Shown here one piece after another: positions 42,201 to 50,576 of a stretch of 59,941 nucleotides of DNA (its first letter is position 1; every line of letters begins with the position of its first letter). Both the position numbers and the translations under genes were made by a program. The DNA comes from Lachnospiraceae bacterium UBA7182. Lineage in GTDB: Bacteria > Bacillota > Clostridia > Lachnospirales > Lachnospiraceae. The notes beneath the pieces were generated by a model that had not been told where the DNA came from, did no database searches, and saw only the letters and a program-made list of their open reading frames with translations. Location: contig DKVI01000110.1 of the NCBI GenBank assembly GCA_002491115.1, forward strand, positions 1 to 59,941, written 5' to 3'.

Positions 42201-45200
42201 ACAGTATACAAAAGATAGGCGGCAGTGCATTTTCCGGATGCAGCAGCCTGATTGAAGTGATCATTCCGGATGGCGTAGTGAATATATACGCTGAGACTTT
42301 TTATGAATGCACAAGTTTAAAAAGTATAACCATTCCCAACAGCGTAACGCAAATTGGTTCAAACGCTTTTTATCAATGTGCCAGTTTAAAAAACATGACA
42401 ATTCCGGACAGTATAACAGATATTGGTGAGTATGCCTTTTATGGCTGCAAGAGTTTTACGGGGGAAATTGTAATTCCGGACGGTGTAACAGTTATAAAGA
42501 GAGGAGCCTTTGGGGGTTGCGGCAGTTTGAGTGTAATCGCTCCAGAGAATGTGGTAAAAATAGAAGACTATGCTTTCTCCGGACGCGGCGAGGGTGGCAG
42601 CGGCTGGTTTAAAATAAAAATTTTAAATCCTGCATGCGAGATCCCCTACTCTCGAGATGTTTTTCCGCAGGGCATACGTGAAGATTATGCCTTGATTTAT
42701 GGGTACAAAGGATCCACGGCAGAAACCCATACGAGCAAGGCATGGGCCAAGTTCATCCCCCTTGACGACCATCAGCCTGAAAAGCTGTCCGGCCTGACCG
42801 CAACTGGCGGCCCGGAGAAAATCGTGCTTTCCTGGGCAGCGTCCAAAGAATACGGCTTGACGCAGTATCGTATTTACAGGCGTGAAGAAAGCGAAGAAAC
42901 ATATACGCTGCTTAAAGAGATCGATAAAGATACGCTGACTTATACGGATACGGATGTAAAGCCGGGCGTGACGTACTCCTACTGCGTCAGCAGCGTGGAC
43001 TGGGGATTCGGTGAAGGTGTCCAGTCCGATCCGGTGGAAGCCTCGGCCCGCCCGGATGACGCGCCTGCTGTCACCGTCAATTACAAGGCCGAACAAATCA
43101 ACGAAGTTTTTGATGCGGCTTATGAATACAGCTACGACGAAGGCACCAGCTGGGCAGACTGCGACGGTTCCCCTGTCCTGCTTAAGCCGGGCGCGGAAGA
43201 ACAGTCTCTCTGGATTCGCATAAAGGAAGCAGAAGGAAGCCTGGCAGGAAATATTACAAAAATTGTCATTCCGGCACGGAGAACGATTACAGACCGGGTG
43301 ACTGTCAGGTATAAAAACGGAGTGTATTACCTGGACGGACTGACAGATACCTATGCCTATCAGCTGTCTGACCGGGAACCTGAAAAAATAAGCGGAGAAC
43401 TTACGATCGTAGGGACTGAAGGGAAGACAACAGAATTGAAAGCAGACAGATACTATGCATTTTTGTCTTTGAAGCTGCCTTCTTCCTCTGTAGATTTCGT
43501 TTCCAATGTCCTGAGTGTGCCAGTAGAGAGAGCGAAAAGAATAACTGTCATATGCGATACCGGGAAAGGCACTGTCAGTGGAACCGGCGAATATTTTGAA
43601 GGCGAAGAAGCAGTTGTAGAAGCAGCGGCCAACGAAGGATATATGTTCGCAGGATGGTATGACGGGGATATCCTTATATCTTCCGAAAAGGAATACCGAT
43701 TCTCTGTTGCCAACGATATTAGCTTGGAAGCCCGTTTCGCGGCTCATGTACACAGCGGAGGAACTGCCACCTGTACATTGCCGGCAGTCTGCGAAGAATG
43801 CCAAAAACCTTATGGAGAACCAGATCCCGATAACCATACAGGAGGAACTGCGACCTGTACATCGCCGGCGGTCTGCGAAGAATGCCAAAAACCTTATGGA
43901 GAACTAAATCCTGACAACCATACAGGGGGAACCGCGACCTGTACATCGCCGGCAGTCTGTGAAGAATGCCAGAAAACTTACGGGGAACCGAACCCTGACA
44001 ACCATACGGGAGGGACAGAGCAAAAAGGCGAAAAAGCTCCAACCTGTACGGAAGAAGGCTATACAGGCGACGTCTGTTGCAAAGGCTGCGGAGCAAAACT
44101 GTCCGACGGGAAAGCAGTGGAGAAGATCCCGCATGACTATGCAGACGGAATCTGTAAAAACTGCCAGGCGAAAGACCCGTCTTATGAAGAACCGCCTGTC
44201 ATAGAAGAAGGGATCCGTTTTGATCTCAGGGCAGCAGAAAACCTCTGCTACACCGGAAGCGTGCAGAAACCCGCGGTACAGGTATATGAAGGGGAAACAC
44301 TGCTGACACAGGGCACAGATTATACGCTGAAATATGTCAATAACGTCAATGCCGATCGGACAGACGCCGAAGGCGGAACAGGCAGTTCCCTGTCGGATAC
44401 ATCCAATGGTTTTGACAGCGCCCTTCCTTATGTGGAGGTCACAGGAAAGGGCAATTATGCGGACACTACCTATGTAAACTTCCATATCCGGCCCGCTGCG
44501 GTATCCGGTCCGCAGGGGGATACGGCGGAAGGATTTACGCTGAACTGCACGGAGCAGCTTGCGGTGAACACGGATAAAGCGCAAAAACCGTTCCGGTCCT
44601 TAAAATATAAAAAAGCCCTGACAGAAAACGACTATACCATAGAGCTTACGGCCCGGGAGGCAGTCGACGCTGCCGGGAACGCGCTGACAGGGAAGATGGC
44701 GGACGCACAGATACCTGCAGGCGCGAGCGGTACGTTCCGCCTTATCCTCACCGGTACCGGCAACTATACAGGTACGCTGGAAAAGACGGTCTGTGTGGCG
44801 GATAAAGAGTATCTGATGAAAAATGCCGTGGTCACCATAGGCGGGGCACAGAAGAACCGTCTTTACACAGGGGAAGAGATCCGTCTGACGCCGGGATATT
44901 ATGACACGGAGACGAAAGAATACTACAAAATAACGGAAAACGGTCAGACGGAACCGGCTGAAAAAGGCGATATTTTTACTGTGAAAGCCGGAGGAAGATA
45001 TTTACGCTATGGAAAAGACTACACGGTAGATTATAAAGATAACCTGGCTGTCGGTACGGCTTCCATGATCCTTTCCGGAACGGAAGCGTATATGGGAAGC
45101 AAAGAAGCACAGTTTAAGATCAAAGGGACAGCCCTTTCAGCAAAAAATGTGACGGTAAACGGTCTTACATCCTGTACATACACAGGAGATGAGATCGTAC

Positions 45201-46282
45201 AGGATACGGTTTCGCTGGTCTATAAAGAAGGGACTCCTGAAGAAAAAACACTGGTTGGCGGCAGGGATTATACGACCCTGTATCATAACAATGTCTCAAA
45301 AGGAAAAGCCTCTGTGACCTTTCAGATGCTGCCGGCGTCCGGTTACACCGGAAAGGTGACAAAAACTTTCCGGATCACGGCTGCGCAGCTGGATGATACG
45401 ATGCTGAGTGAAGCTATGAAGGAACTGACCGTCCCCTATACAAAAGCAGGGGCAAAGCCGGAGCCGGAGCTTGCCTGTAACGGAACCGCGCTGCTGGCAG
45501 GTACAGATTATAAAGTAAGCTACACAAAAAACAAGAAAATTGCCGCAAAAGAAGACGCGGACGCGCCGACAATGAAGATCACCGGAAAAGGAAACTATAA
45601 AGGGGTACTCACCGTTCCCTTCTCCGTCTGCCGGGCTTCCCTGGATGAAGAAGGGGCAGTCAGCATCGTGGCTGCGGAAACTGTCTACAGGCCCGGGAAA
45701 CCTGCAGCATATACCTATGCACCCAAAATAACGCTGTCGGACGGCAGTAAAAACCTGAACGCAAAAAAAGATTACACGGTTGCATACAATAATAACCGCC
45801 AGGATCAGGTGCAGGCATACTTTGAAGCGCTGGAAAACGGAGCATCCGTATCCGATCTGGTGTCTCAGATGCCATATGCCGTGATCACCGCTTCCGATAC
45901 CGGAAACTATAAAGGGACAGTCACGGTGCCTCTGCCGATCTACCGTACGAAGCTGACTTCTAAAAATTTGTACGTTGTGATCTCGCCGGAAGAAGCAGAC
46001 CGGACCTGGACAGGAAAACAACTGACGCCGAAAGTATCCGTTTATCAGGGAGAGGCTTCCGTCATCAAACAGATGAAAGAAGCAGGAGAGACAGATAAGG
46101 ATGTTATCTTAAAAGCAGGATTATCCTGTCTGGAAGAAGGTAAGGACTACAGCCTGTCTTATGGCGAGAATATAACGGCGGGTAAAAATAAAGGTTCCGT
46201 GACCATTTGGGGACTTGCGCCGTTTTACGGCGGCAGTTTACGGACAAAATTTACGATTTTGAGTAAAAAAATCGGAATATAA
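39260..46282 (+). CDS. Giant BspA-family leucine-rich repeat surface protein
   Basis: 2340 residues with a signal peptide (LMAALLCGALICTSAGM region). Order: an acidic, Glu/Pro-rich segment (to about 105); many BspA-type (TpLRR, LRR_5) repeats of about 23 residues with the form IGxxAFxGCxxLxxVxxP (about 160-1120); a fibronectin type III-like domain (about 1175-1270); an InlB-type repeat with EGYMFAGWYDGD (about 1420-1490); Cys-rich tandem repeats (about 1495-1640); then several MBG-like beta repeats with YTG and GNYKG motifs to the end. No LPXTG or membrane anchor is seen. Such proteins bind host matrix or other bacteria. GGAGGG is seven bases before the ATG. Confidence 0.9.
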   Translation: MFRKELRRLMAALLCGALICTSAGMEQTVYAASADGEDIIGEAEREPAEETVQPVQEESDLQEETDTPSAGLENEPVAADSENEPVSADLENESADEKWDTNGKCGETVRYEIDLSTGVIHISGEGEMENYTDSEGSQIASDGSGSLIPSEEIHLPPWYGFRDKIKTVVTDDSVIKIGDWAFADCVNLESVDIRCHRGQNEWDCIGVHSIGRGAFYGCTSLEYIALPMSVEEVGWYAFINSGLKVTEIFNDRCDLRGFSPFPKDSVVYYQPNGSIEFDLIWSYIYDEQIYIPYTSGYTINETYLNYPNYRMEWDSFDVDRTGIFYIEKNSDWAPNEMPDFSASAEEGNLPPWHGFRHRIRAVVVSEQENIGSWAFNNCANLSTVQINSTVEKIGIGAFYGCQNLESVTAPESVEAIGERAFAGSGLSSVGIFNRDCEIFDADSTFPQEAVIYGYEGSTAQAYAARYNREFKDISSGYFAGLSGACKDVQYELNLATGVLRIFGQGEMEDYDKDSGYLPPWYGFRKMIQTVVIDEGVTTAGAWAFADCEELAQIEIHKDVAVIKTGAFSGCNCLNHVVIPENVTCIEEKAFVDCWLALAEIFCADCEFCYADTFPEGMLICYEPGGQTEASLAGISEDLLFPFSGEWYQMEWDHASSVNPSGTLHIRNTAESSIDKMPDYPYVSFDSYTKRPWEFFRARINAVTIEGITNVGERAFADCENLVSANMDDTIEIIGASAFSGCIGLESIHLSKSTEEIGGSAFDGCGGLKELAIPGSVKNIGSYAFRGCKSLEKAAFSQNMTSVEEGTFSGCVSLSEVTLPNSIISIGKSAFSGCGGLKEIIIPDSVKSIGSYAFSDCKSLEKTALPENMKVIEDGTFSGCTGLSEVMLPDGIGSIGQKAFYGCSNLKEVMIPGSVKEIGDEAFRDCKSLPEITVPGSVSTIGCAAFLNCGSLEKATLMSGVSHIQGSAFAGCAGLKEVTLPDSIQKIGGSAFSGCSSLIEVIIPDGVVNIYAETFYECTSLKSITIPNSVTQIGSNAFYQCASLKNMTIPDSITDIGEYAFYGCKSFTGEIVIPDGVTVIKRGAFGGCGSLSVIAPENVVKIEDYAFSGRGEGGSGWFKIKILNPACEIPYSRDVFPQGIREDYALIYGYKGSTAETHTSKAWAKFIPLDDHQPEKLSGLTATGGPEKIVLSWAASKEYGLTQYRIYRREESEETYTLLKEIDKDTLTYTDTDVKPGVTYSYCVSSVDWGFGEGVQSDPVEASARPDDAPAVTVNYKAEQINEVFDAAYEYSYDEGTSWADCDGSPVLLKPGAEEQSLWIRIKEAEGSLAGNITKIVIPARRTITDRVTVRYKNGVYYLDGLTDTYAYQLSDREPEKISGELTIVGTEGKTTELKADRYYAFLSLKLPSSSVDFVSNVLSVPVERAKRITVICDTGKGTVSGTGEYFEGEEAVVEAAANEGYMFAGWYDGDILISSEKEYRFSVANDISLEARFAAHVHSGGTATCTLPAVCEECQKPYGEPDPDNHTGGTATCTSPAVCEECQKPYGELNPDNHTGGTATCTSPAVCEECQKTYGEPNPDNHTGGTEQKGEKAPTCTEEGYTGDVCCKGCGAKLSDGKAVEKIPHDYADGICKNCQAKDPSYEEPPVIEEGIRFDLRAAENLCYTGSVQKPAVQVYEGETLLTQGTDYTLKYVNNVNADRTDAEGGTGSSLSDTSNGFDSALPYVEVTGKGNYADTTYVNFHIRPAAVSGPQGDTAEGFTLNCTEQLAVNTDKAQKPFRSLKYKKALTENDYTIELTAREAVDAAGNALTGKMADAQIPAGASGTFRLILTGTGNYTGTLEKTVCVADKEYLMKNAVVTIGGAQKNRLYTGEEIRLTPGYYDTETKEYYKITENGQTEPAEKGDIFTVKAGGRYLRYGKDYTVDYKDNLAVGTASMILSGTEAYMGSKEAQFKIKGTALSAKNVTVNGLTSCTYTGDEIVQDTVSLVYKEGTPEEKTLVGGRDYTTLYHNNVSKGKASVTFQMLPASGYTGKVTKTFRITAAQLDDTMLSEAMKELTVPYTKAGAKPEPELACNGTALLAGTDYKVSYTKNKKIAAKEDADAPTMKITGKGNYKGVLTVPFSVCRASLDEEGAVSIVAAETVYRPGKPAAYTYAPKITLSDGSKNLNAKKDYTVAYNNNRQDQVQAYFEALENGASVSDLVSQMPYAVITASDTGNYKGTVTVPLPIYRTKLTSKNLYVVISPEEADRTWTGKQLTPKVSVYQGEASVIKQMKEAGETDKDVILKAGLSCLEEGKDYSLSYGENITAGKNKGSVTIWGLAPFYGGSLRTKFTILSKKIGI
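43751..44002 (+). repeat. 84-bp tandem repeat encoding Cys-rich 28-residue units
   Basis: Three in-frame units start near 43751, 43835 and 43919, with a partial fourth at 44003. Each encodes GGTATC..PAVCEECQK.YGE..PDN with three Cys, resembling zinc-ribbon-like treble motifs. Unit number may vary between strains by slippage. Confidence 0.85.
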
Positions 46283-46288
46283 CATTCA

Positions 46289-46357
46289 ACCATGGGATGC
46301 AGTTGTCCTGTTTTCAGGAATTATTCCAGGAAAACAGGATAAGCAACATCCCATGGT
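46289..46357. terminator. Long two-tier hairpin after the BspA-like gene
   Basis: Outer arms 46289-46299 and 46347-46357 are exact complements, inner arms CCTGTTTTC (46307-46315) and GAAAACAGG (46330-46338) also. Only a short T-stretch follows, so termination is probable but not certain; it separates convergent genes. Confidence 0.65.
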
Positions 46358-46398
46358 TTAAAAGTTGTTCCCGCGAAGTGAGGGTTTCCTGTCGGTTC

Positions 46399-47055
46399 TT
46401 AATTCTGTACAAACCTGTCCCCTTTTATGGGAAGTTCCGCCTCTTTTGCCAGCCGGCTGATCCCTTCCGAAGCAATGGTCACGATGCTTTCCACATGGAT
46501 CAGGTCCGTGGCGTTTTTGTCGAATAAAATATTGGACTGAGCCGGAAATTCGTCGTCGGCGTCCCAGAATAAAAACCGGACAGGCATACAGTCAAAAGCA
46601 GGGAGCTCATAACCGATATCTCCGTGGGGCAGTTTTTTTCCGCCCAGTTTCCGGCAGGCCCCGGCAAGCGCTTCCGTCTGTCCGGCAAAGGTCCGGGAGA
46701 AGACGTCCAGCACCGTCTTCTGGTAAGCGGGGGCAAAAGGAGAAGCGCCTTTGAGAGATTTAAAAGGAACCCATTTTCCTGCCGGGTACGCCGGGTCGGT
46801 ACAATACCAGAAAAGTGTATAAATATTGAACTTTGCCCAGAGGGAAAGTGCCTCCTGTCCGTCCAGCGGGACGATTTTGCCGGTGCTTTTTTCAATCCCG
46901 CATTTCTGCCCGAAATGGACAAGCGAAAGACAGGCCCCCTCATCCCGGATCTCAGGAAGTTTATGCAGAAGCTTTTCCAGATCCATCGAAAGAAAGCGCT
47001 CCTGCCAGTCGCTTACTGTCTTTTCATAGTTGTCTGTTTTCATGTCTGATTTCAT
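46399..47055 (-). CDS. DUF3786 domain-containing protein
   Basis: 218 residues, soluble. Segments FGQKCGIEKSTGKIVPLDGQ, WYCTDPAYPAGKWVPFKSLK and the later PVRFLFWDADDEFPAQSNIL fit DUF3786, a family of unknown function in anaerobes, often near corrinoid or acetogenesis genes. No such genes are adjacent here. AGAGG lies near the start; ATG at 47043 is an alternative. Confidence 0.7.
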   Translation of the reverse strand: MKSDMKTDNYEKTVSDWQERFLSMDLEKLLHKLPEIRDEGACLSLVHFGQKCGIEKSTGKIVPLDGQEALSLWAKFNIYTLFWYCTDPAYPAGKWVPFKSLKGASPFAPAYQKTVLDVFSRTFAGQTEALAGACRKLGGKKLPHGDIGYELPAFDCMPVRFLFWDADDEFPAQSNILFDKNATDLIHVESIVTIASEGISRLAKEAELPIKGDRFVQN

Positions 47056-47127
47056 AAAGGATTACCTCTCGTATGTTCTGATGTCTCATTTTACCACAGG
47101 AGGATAGAAAAGAAAAGTAATTAGGTC

Positions 47128-47156
47128 TTGCCATACTTTTCACACGCTGTTATCAT
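47128..47156 (+). promoter_or_regulatory. Promoter of sufCB
   Basis: TTGCCA at 47128-47133 and TATCAT at 47151-47156 with a 17-base spacer, 39 bases before the start codon. Confidence 0.65.
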
Positions 47157-47195
47157 AATAATCAGAAAAATCAATACACAGGAGGCGTATAAACA

Positions 47196-47921
47196 ATGCT
47201 CGAGTTACAGGACATCTGCTTTCAGGTCAGCGAAGATGCAGAAGAAAAAGAGATCTTAAAGCATGTGAATCTAAAGATAGAGGACAGTTTCGTGGCTGTC
47301 ACGGGTCCCAACGGCGGCGGCAAATCTACCATGGCGAAAGTCATTGCAGGTATCATAAAGCCAACATCCGGCAAGATCCTGTTGGACGGGGAGGACATTA
47401 CGGACCTGTCCATCACAGAGCGGGCAAAGAAGGGGATCAGCTTTGCGTTTCAGCAGCCGGTCCGTTTTAAAGGGCTTACGGTGTTAGACCTTATTAACCT
47501 GGCGCACGGAGAAGTGCTTTCCCTTGGAGATGCCTGTAAATATCTGTCAGAAGTGGGATTGTGCGCGAAAGACTATATTAACCGCGAGGTAAACGCTTCC
47601 CTTTCCGGCGGGGAGTTAAAGCGGATTGAGATTGCCATGATTATGGCAAGAGGAACAGCTCTTTCTATCTTTGACGAGCCGGAGGCGGGGATCGACCTTT
47701 GGAGCTTTAATAACCTGATCCGCGTGTTTGAAGGGATGAGGGAGAGTATTCACGGCTCCATCATGATCATTTCCCATCAGGAGCGGATCTTAAATATCGC
47801 GGATAAAATTATCGTTTTGGCGGACGGTGAAGTCAGAGCCCAGGGGACGAAAGAAGAGATCCTGCCGGAACTTCTGACTGCGTCAGGCGCGTGCAGCAGG
47901 CTGGCGGATAAAATAGTTTAG
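47196..47921 (+). CDS. sufC: Fe-S cluster assembly ATPase SufC
   Basis: 241 residues. ABC-type ATPase with Walker A GPNGGGKST, the signature SLSGGELKRIEIA and Walker B LSIFDEPEAGIDLWS, and the SufC hallmark FAFQQPVRFKG. It powers the SufBC scaffold on which Fe-S clusters are built. AGGAGG precedes the start. It forms an operon with a short SufB-type gene and lacks sufS, sufU or sufD beside it, as in the minimal two-gene (SmsCB-type) system of anaerobes. Confidence 0.93.
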   Translation: MLELQDICFQVSEDAEEKEILKHVNLKIEDSFVAVTGPNGGGKSTMAKVIAGIIKPTSGKILLDGEDITDLSITERAKKGISFAFQQPVRFKGLTVLDLINLAHGEVLSLGDACKYLSEVGLCAKDYINREVNASLSGGELKRIEIAMIMARGTALSIFDEPEAGIDLWSFNNLIRVFEGMRESIHGSIMIISHQERILNIADKIIVLADGEVRAQGTKEEILPELLTASGACSRLADKIV

Positions 47922-47942
47922 AAGACAGGAGAGTGAAAGAAA

Positions 47943-48860
47943 ATGGATCAATTACAGATGCATATGTTGGAAATGGTGGCGGACCTTCACAGTATACCGG
48001 AGGGAGCCTACAATATACGGGACAACGGTGAACTTTCCGGGAGAAATACTACCGCGAATATTGATATCGTGAGCAAAACAGACAAACCGGGGATCGACAT
48101 CATCATCAAACCCGGCACGAAGAATGAAAGCGTCCACATCCCGGTGATCGTAAGCCAGAGCGGCTTAAAAGACCTGGTTTATAATGATTTCTTTATCGGG
48201 GACGACGCGGATGTGACCATCGTGGCAGGCTGCGGCATCCACTGCGGCGGCTCGGAAGATTCAGAGCATGACGGCATCCATACATTCCATATAGGAAAGA
48301 ATGCCAGAGTCAAATATGTGGAAAAGCACTACGGAGAAGGAGAGGGGACCGGCGGCCGGATCTTAAATCCCACGACCATCGTCTACATAGACGAAAACGG
48401 CTATATGGAGATGGAGACGACCCAGATCAAAGGCGTGGACTCCACCATCCGCGACACCAAAGCCGAGCTGGGCGACGGCGCGACACTGATCATTAAAGAG
48501 AAGATTATGACCCACGAAAAACAGTACGCGGAGACGAATTTCCAGGTGGATTTAAACGGTGTGGATTCCACAGCCGACGTGGTCTCCCGCTCCGTGGCAA
48601 AAGGATCTTCCACTCAGGTGTTCAACTCGAAGATCCGCGGCAACAACCAGTGCTATGGGCACACAGAGTGCGACGCGATCCTGATGGATGAAGGGCATGT
48701 GAACGCGGTTCCGTCCCTGGACGCCAACCACCTGGACGCCAGCCTGATTCATGAAGCCGCCATCGGGAAGATCGCAGGAGAGCAGATTATCAAGCTGATG
48801 ACCCTGGGACTTACGGAACAGGAAGCGGAAGAACAGATCGTAAACGGGTTTTTAAAATAA
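47943..48860 (+). CDS. sufB: SufB/SufD family Fe-S scaffold protein (short form)
   Basis: 305 residues, much shorter than SufB of Bacillus (about 465), lacking most of the N-terminal domain. The C-terminal beta-helix core is typical: RVVSKGSSTQVFNSKI-like stretch (SRSVAKGSSTQVFNSKIRG), GHTECDAILMDE, SLDANHLDASLIHEAAIGKI and LTEQEAEEQIVNGFL. It is the scaffold partner of SufC, and in this reduced system probably forms homodimers. A strong terminator follows. Confidence 0.92.
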   Translation: MDQLQMHMLEMVADLHSIPEGAYNIRDNGELSGRNTTANIDIVSKTDKPGIDIIIKPGTKNESVHIPVIVSQSGLKDLVYNDFFIGDDADVTIVAGCGIHCGGSEDSEHDGIHTFHIGKNARVKYVEKHYGEGEGTGGRILNPTTIVYIDENGYMEMETTQIKGVDSTIRDTKAELGDGATLIIKEKIMTHEKQYAETNFQVDLNGVDSTADVVSRSVAKGSSTQVFNSKIRGNNQCYGHTECDAILMDEGHVNAVPSLDANHLDASLIHEAAIGKIAGEQIIKLMTLGLTEQEAEEQIVNGFLK

Positions 48861-48961
48861 GGAGAATATATATAAGGAAGGGAAGAAAGTTTTGATCGGG
48901 TGAGTGCAGGAAACGGCTGCCGTCATCCGGAACGAGTGTAAATAGTTCAGAAAAAAGAATG

Positions 48962-49009
48962 ATCCTGATATAAGTATGGAAGAAATTTACTTATATCAGG
49001 ATTTTTTTG
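48962..49009 (+). terminator. Strong terminator after sufCB
   Basis: A perfect 15-bp stem (48962-48976 with 48988-49002) with an 11-base loop and seven T. It isolates the following TnpB-like locus transcriptionally. Confidence 0.95.
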
Positions 49010-49062
49010 TGTATCAATAAAAAGACAAATTCTGTGTACTGACAGATCTTTTGTCGTGTAAG

Positions 49063-49090
49063 TGTTCCAAAAAGTGTACTTTTTGGAACA
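49063..49090. repeat. Palindrome 1 upstream of the TnpB-like gene
   Basis: Thirteen-base arms (TGTTCCAAAAAGT and its complement) around GT. The same element recurs 146 bases downstream. It lies between the sufB terminator and the TnpB-like gene, in about 250 bases without a gene. Possible operator or element end. Confidence 0.85.
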
Positions 49091-49209
49091 TTTGGGTTAA
49101 TAGTTATATCGTCGTAACCGGGAAAAAGTTTAGCATATATTTTATGAAAATTCAAGAATTTGGCACCAATTTCCCCTATTTTCCATGCGTTAGCGATTTT
49201 TGCGCAGGT

Positions 49210-49235
49210 GTTCCAAAAAGTACACTTTTTGGGAC
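49210..49235. repeat. Palindrome 2 upstream of the TnpB-like gene
   Basis: GTTCCAAAAAGT, AC, ACTTTTTGGGAC: the same palindrome as at 49063 with one mismatch and an inverted centre. It ends 22 bases before the chosen start codon, so a bound protein or hairpin here would affect expression. Confidence 0.85.
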
Positions 49236-49257
49236 GGGGATGATGAGGAATGAGCAT

Positions 49258-50565
49258 ATGCCTGCGGATAAGGTGTGTAAGACCGTTCATCAGTATAATA
49301 AGGCGCCGATCGCCAAAAGCGATATGGAGAAGCTCCAGAAGATCGCAGACGATTATAACAAAGTAAAAAACTATGTCTATGGGCGTTTTGGAGGAATCGG
49401 AAGCCTGCCCAAGTTGTATCCGGGCTATACCGTGCAAAACGAGATGACAAAAAGCGGGCTTAGGGAGGAACTGGATCTGCCGTCCGTGTATTTTTATCTG
49501 GCCGTCTTCGACGCGCTCAAGGATATTAAAAGCCAGTGGACCCGTACCAAAACCAGGGTTTTAAGACGGATCGGCAAGAACGACGCCTTTACAGAGGAAG
49601 AAAAGCACTACCTGCGGTTTGTTCTGAAAGTCAGCAATGCCTTTGAAGCAGTATTGAATCAGGTTCCCATGGAACTTCCTAAAGAAATACAGACGCGTTA
49701 TGAAGCCGTGTCCGAAGGCGTGGACACAGAGAAGCTGCACCGTTATCTGTGCAGGCAGACCCGCAAGTATCATGTGAAGATCCATACGGACACTGCCCAG
49801 GGATTTTCCATATCGAAAAAAGCCTACCGCTACAAGGACCACGGGATCTATATCGCTTCCAAAGAGAACCGAAAGCGGATCTTTATTCCTCTGACAGACA
49901 ATAACCAGTATACGTCCCAGCTTTATATAAAGCTGTATCCGGGAGAGGACCGCATAGAGATTAAAGTGCCGGTGAATGTGGCGGTCAAAGTCCATGCAGA
50001 CTACAGCAATCAGGTGGGCATATCTCTTGGGATGTACACCATGCTGACCACCGACAGGGGTACCCGGTACGGGGAGAAGCTGGGCGAATATCAGTTCCGG
50101 TACACGGACTGGATACGGATACAGACCATAAGCTATAACCGCAACCGAAGCGACAATCCCGGAAGGAAAAAATACCACGCGCAGAAAAGGCGGCTCGAAG
50201 AACAGATGCACAGTTATATGAATCAGGAGCTGAACCGTTTCCTCGAGACGGAGAAACCAAAAGCCGTCTATCTGCCCAGATATCCCAAACCCAGGGCGGG
50301 CGGCGTGGATCCCAGGACCAATCACGCGGCGGCGCTGTGGCAGAGAGGGTATATCCGTAGCCGCCTGACCCAGAAGTGCCGGGAGCAGGCAGTGGAGATC
50401 CTGGAAGTGCCGGGAAAAGAGATCAGCAGCGAATGCAGCCGGTGCGGGGCAGCAGGCGTCAGACAGAAAAGACTGTTCGTCTGTCCCTCCTGCGGTTACA
50501 GCGAAGACAATAAGGTCAATGCGGCCATCAACGCCAGAAAGCGCGGGACGGAAAACAAAGCATAA
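49258..50565 (+). CDS. TnpB-family protein with substituted RuvC catalytic residues (predicted nuclease-dead)
   Basis: 435 residues, intact. The N-terminal part (YNKVKNYVYGRFGGIGSL, then KSGLREELDLPSVYFYLAVF) and the middle match an IS200/IS605 TnpB lineage common in Clostridia. The zinc ribbon is complete: Cys393, 396, 409 and 412. RuvC-I reads GISLG, with Ser256 where active TnpB has Asp; RuvC-II reads AVYLPRY where a Glu is expected; RuvC-III reads DNKVNAA, with Lys419 in place of the Asp. No TnpA gene is adjacent. GAGGA is eight bases before the ATG at 49258; upstream in-frame codons cross a palindrome. Probably an RNA-guided DNA binder that cannot cut. Alignment of RuvC-II is the least certain point. 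Confidence 0.75.
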   Translation: MPADKVCKTVHQYNKAPIAKSDMEKLQKIADDYNKVKNYVYGRFGGIGSLPKLYPGYTVQNEMTKSGLREELDLPSVYFYLAVFDALKDIKSQWTRTKTRVLRRIGKNDAFTEEEKHYLRFVLKVSNAFEAVLNQVPMELPKEIQTRYEAVSEGVDTEKLHRYLCRQTRKYHVKIHTDTAQGFSISKKAYRYKDHGIYIASKENRKRIFIPLTDNNQYTSQLYIKLYPGEDRIEIKVPVNVAVKVHADYSNQVGISLGMYTMLTTDRGTRYGEKLGEYQFRYTDWIRIQTISYNRNRSDNPGRKKYHAQKRRLEEQMHSYMNQELNRFLETEKPKAVYLPRYPKPRAGGVDPRTNHAAALWQRGYIRSRLTQKCREQAVEILEVPGKEISSECSRCGAAGVRQKRLFVCPSCGYSEDNKVNAAINARKRGTENKA

Positions 50566-50576
50566 GGTCATAAGGG

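Noticed and set aside
42623..43888. 421-codon open frame antisense to the BspA-like gene
   Set aside because: Mirrors the repeat structure of the sense gene, with repeated Phe/Cys stretches and no recognisable domain.
43751..44086. Possible CRISPR-like array
   Set aside because: The 84-base units are contiguous, have no spacers and are in frame with a Cys-rich protein repeat.
49053..49257. TTG-initiated longer form of the TnpB-like protein
   Set aside because: It would translate through both palindromes with a Cys-rich, non-homologous N-terminus; ATG 49258 has a proper SD and begins where family homology begins.
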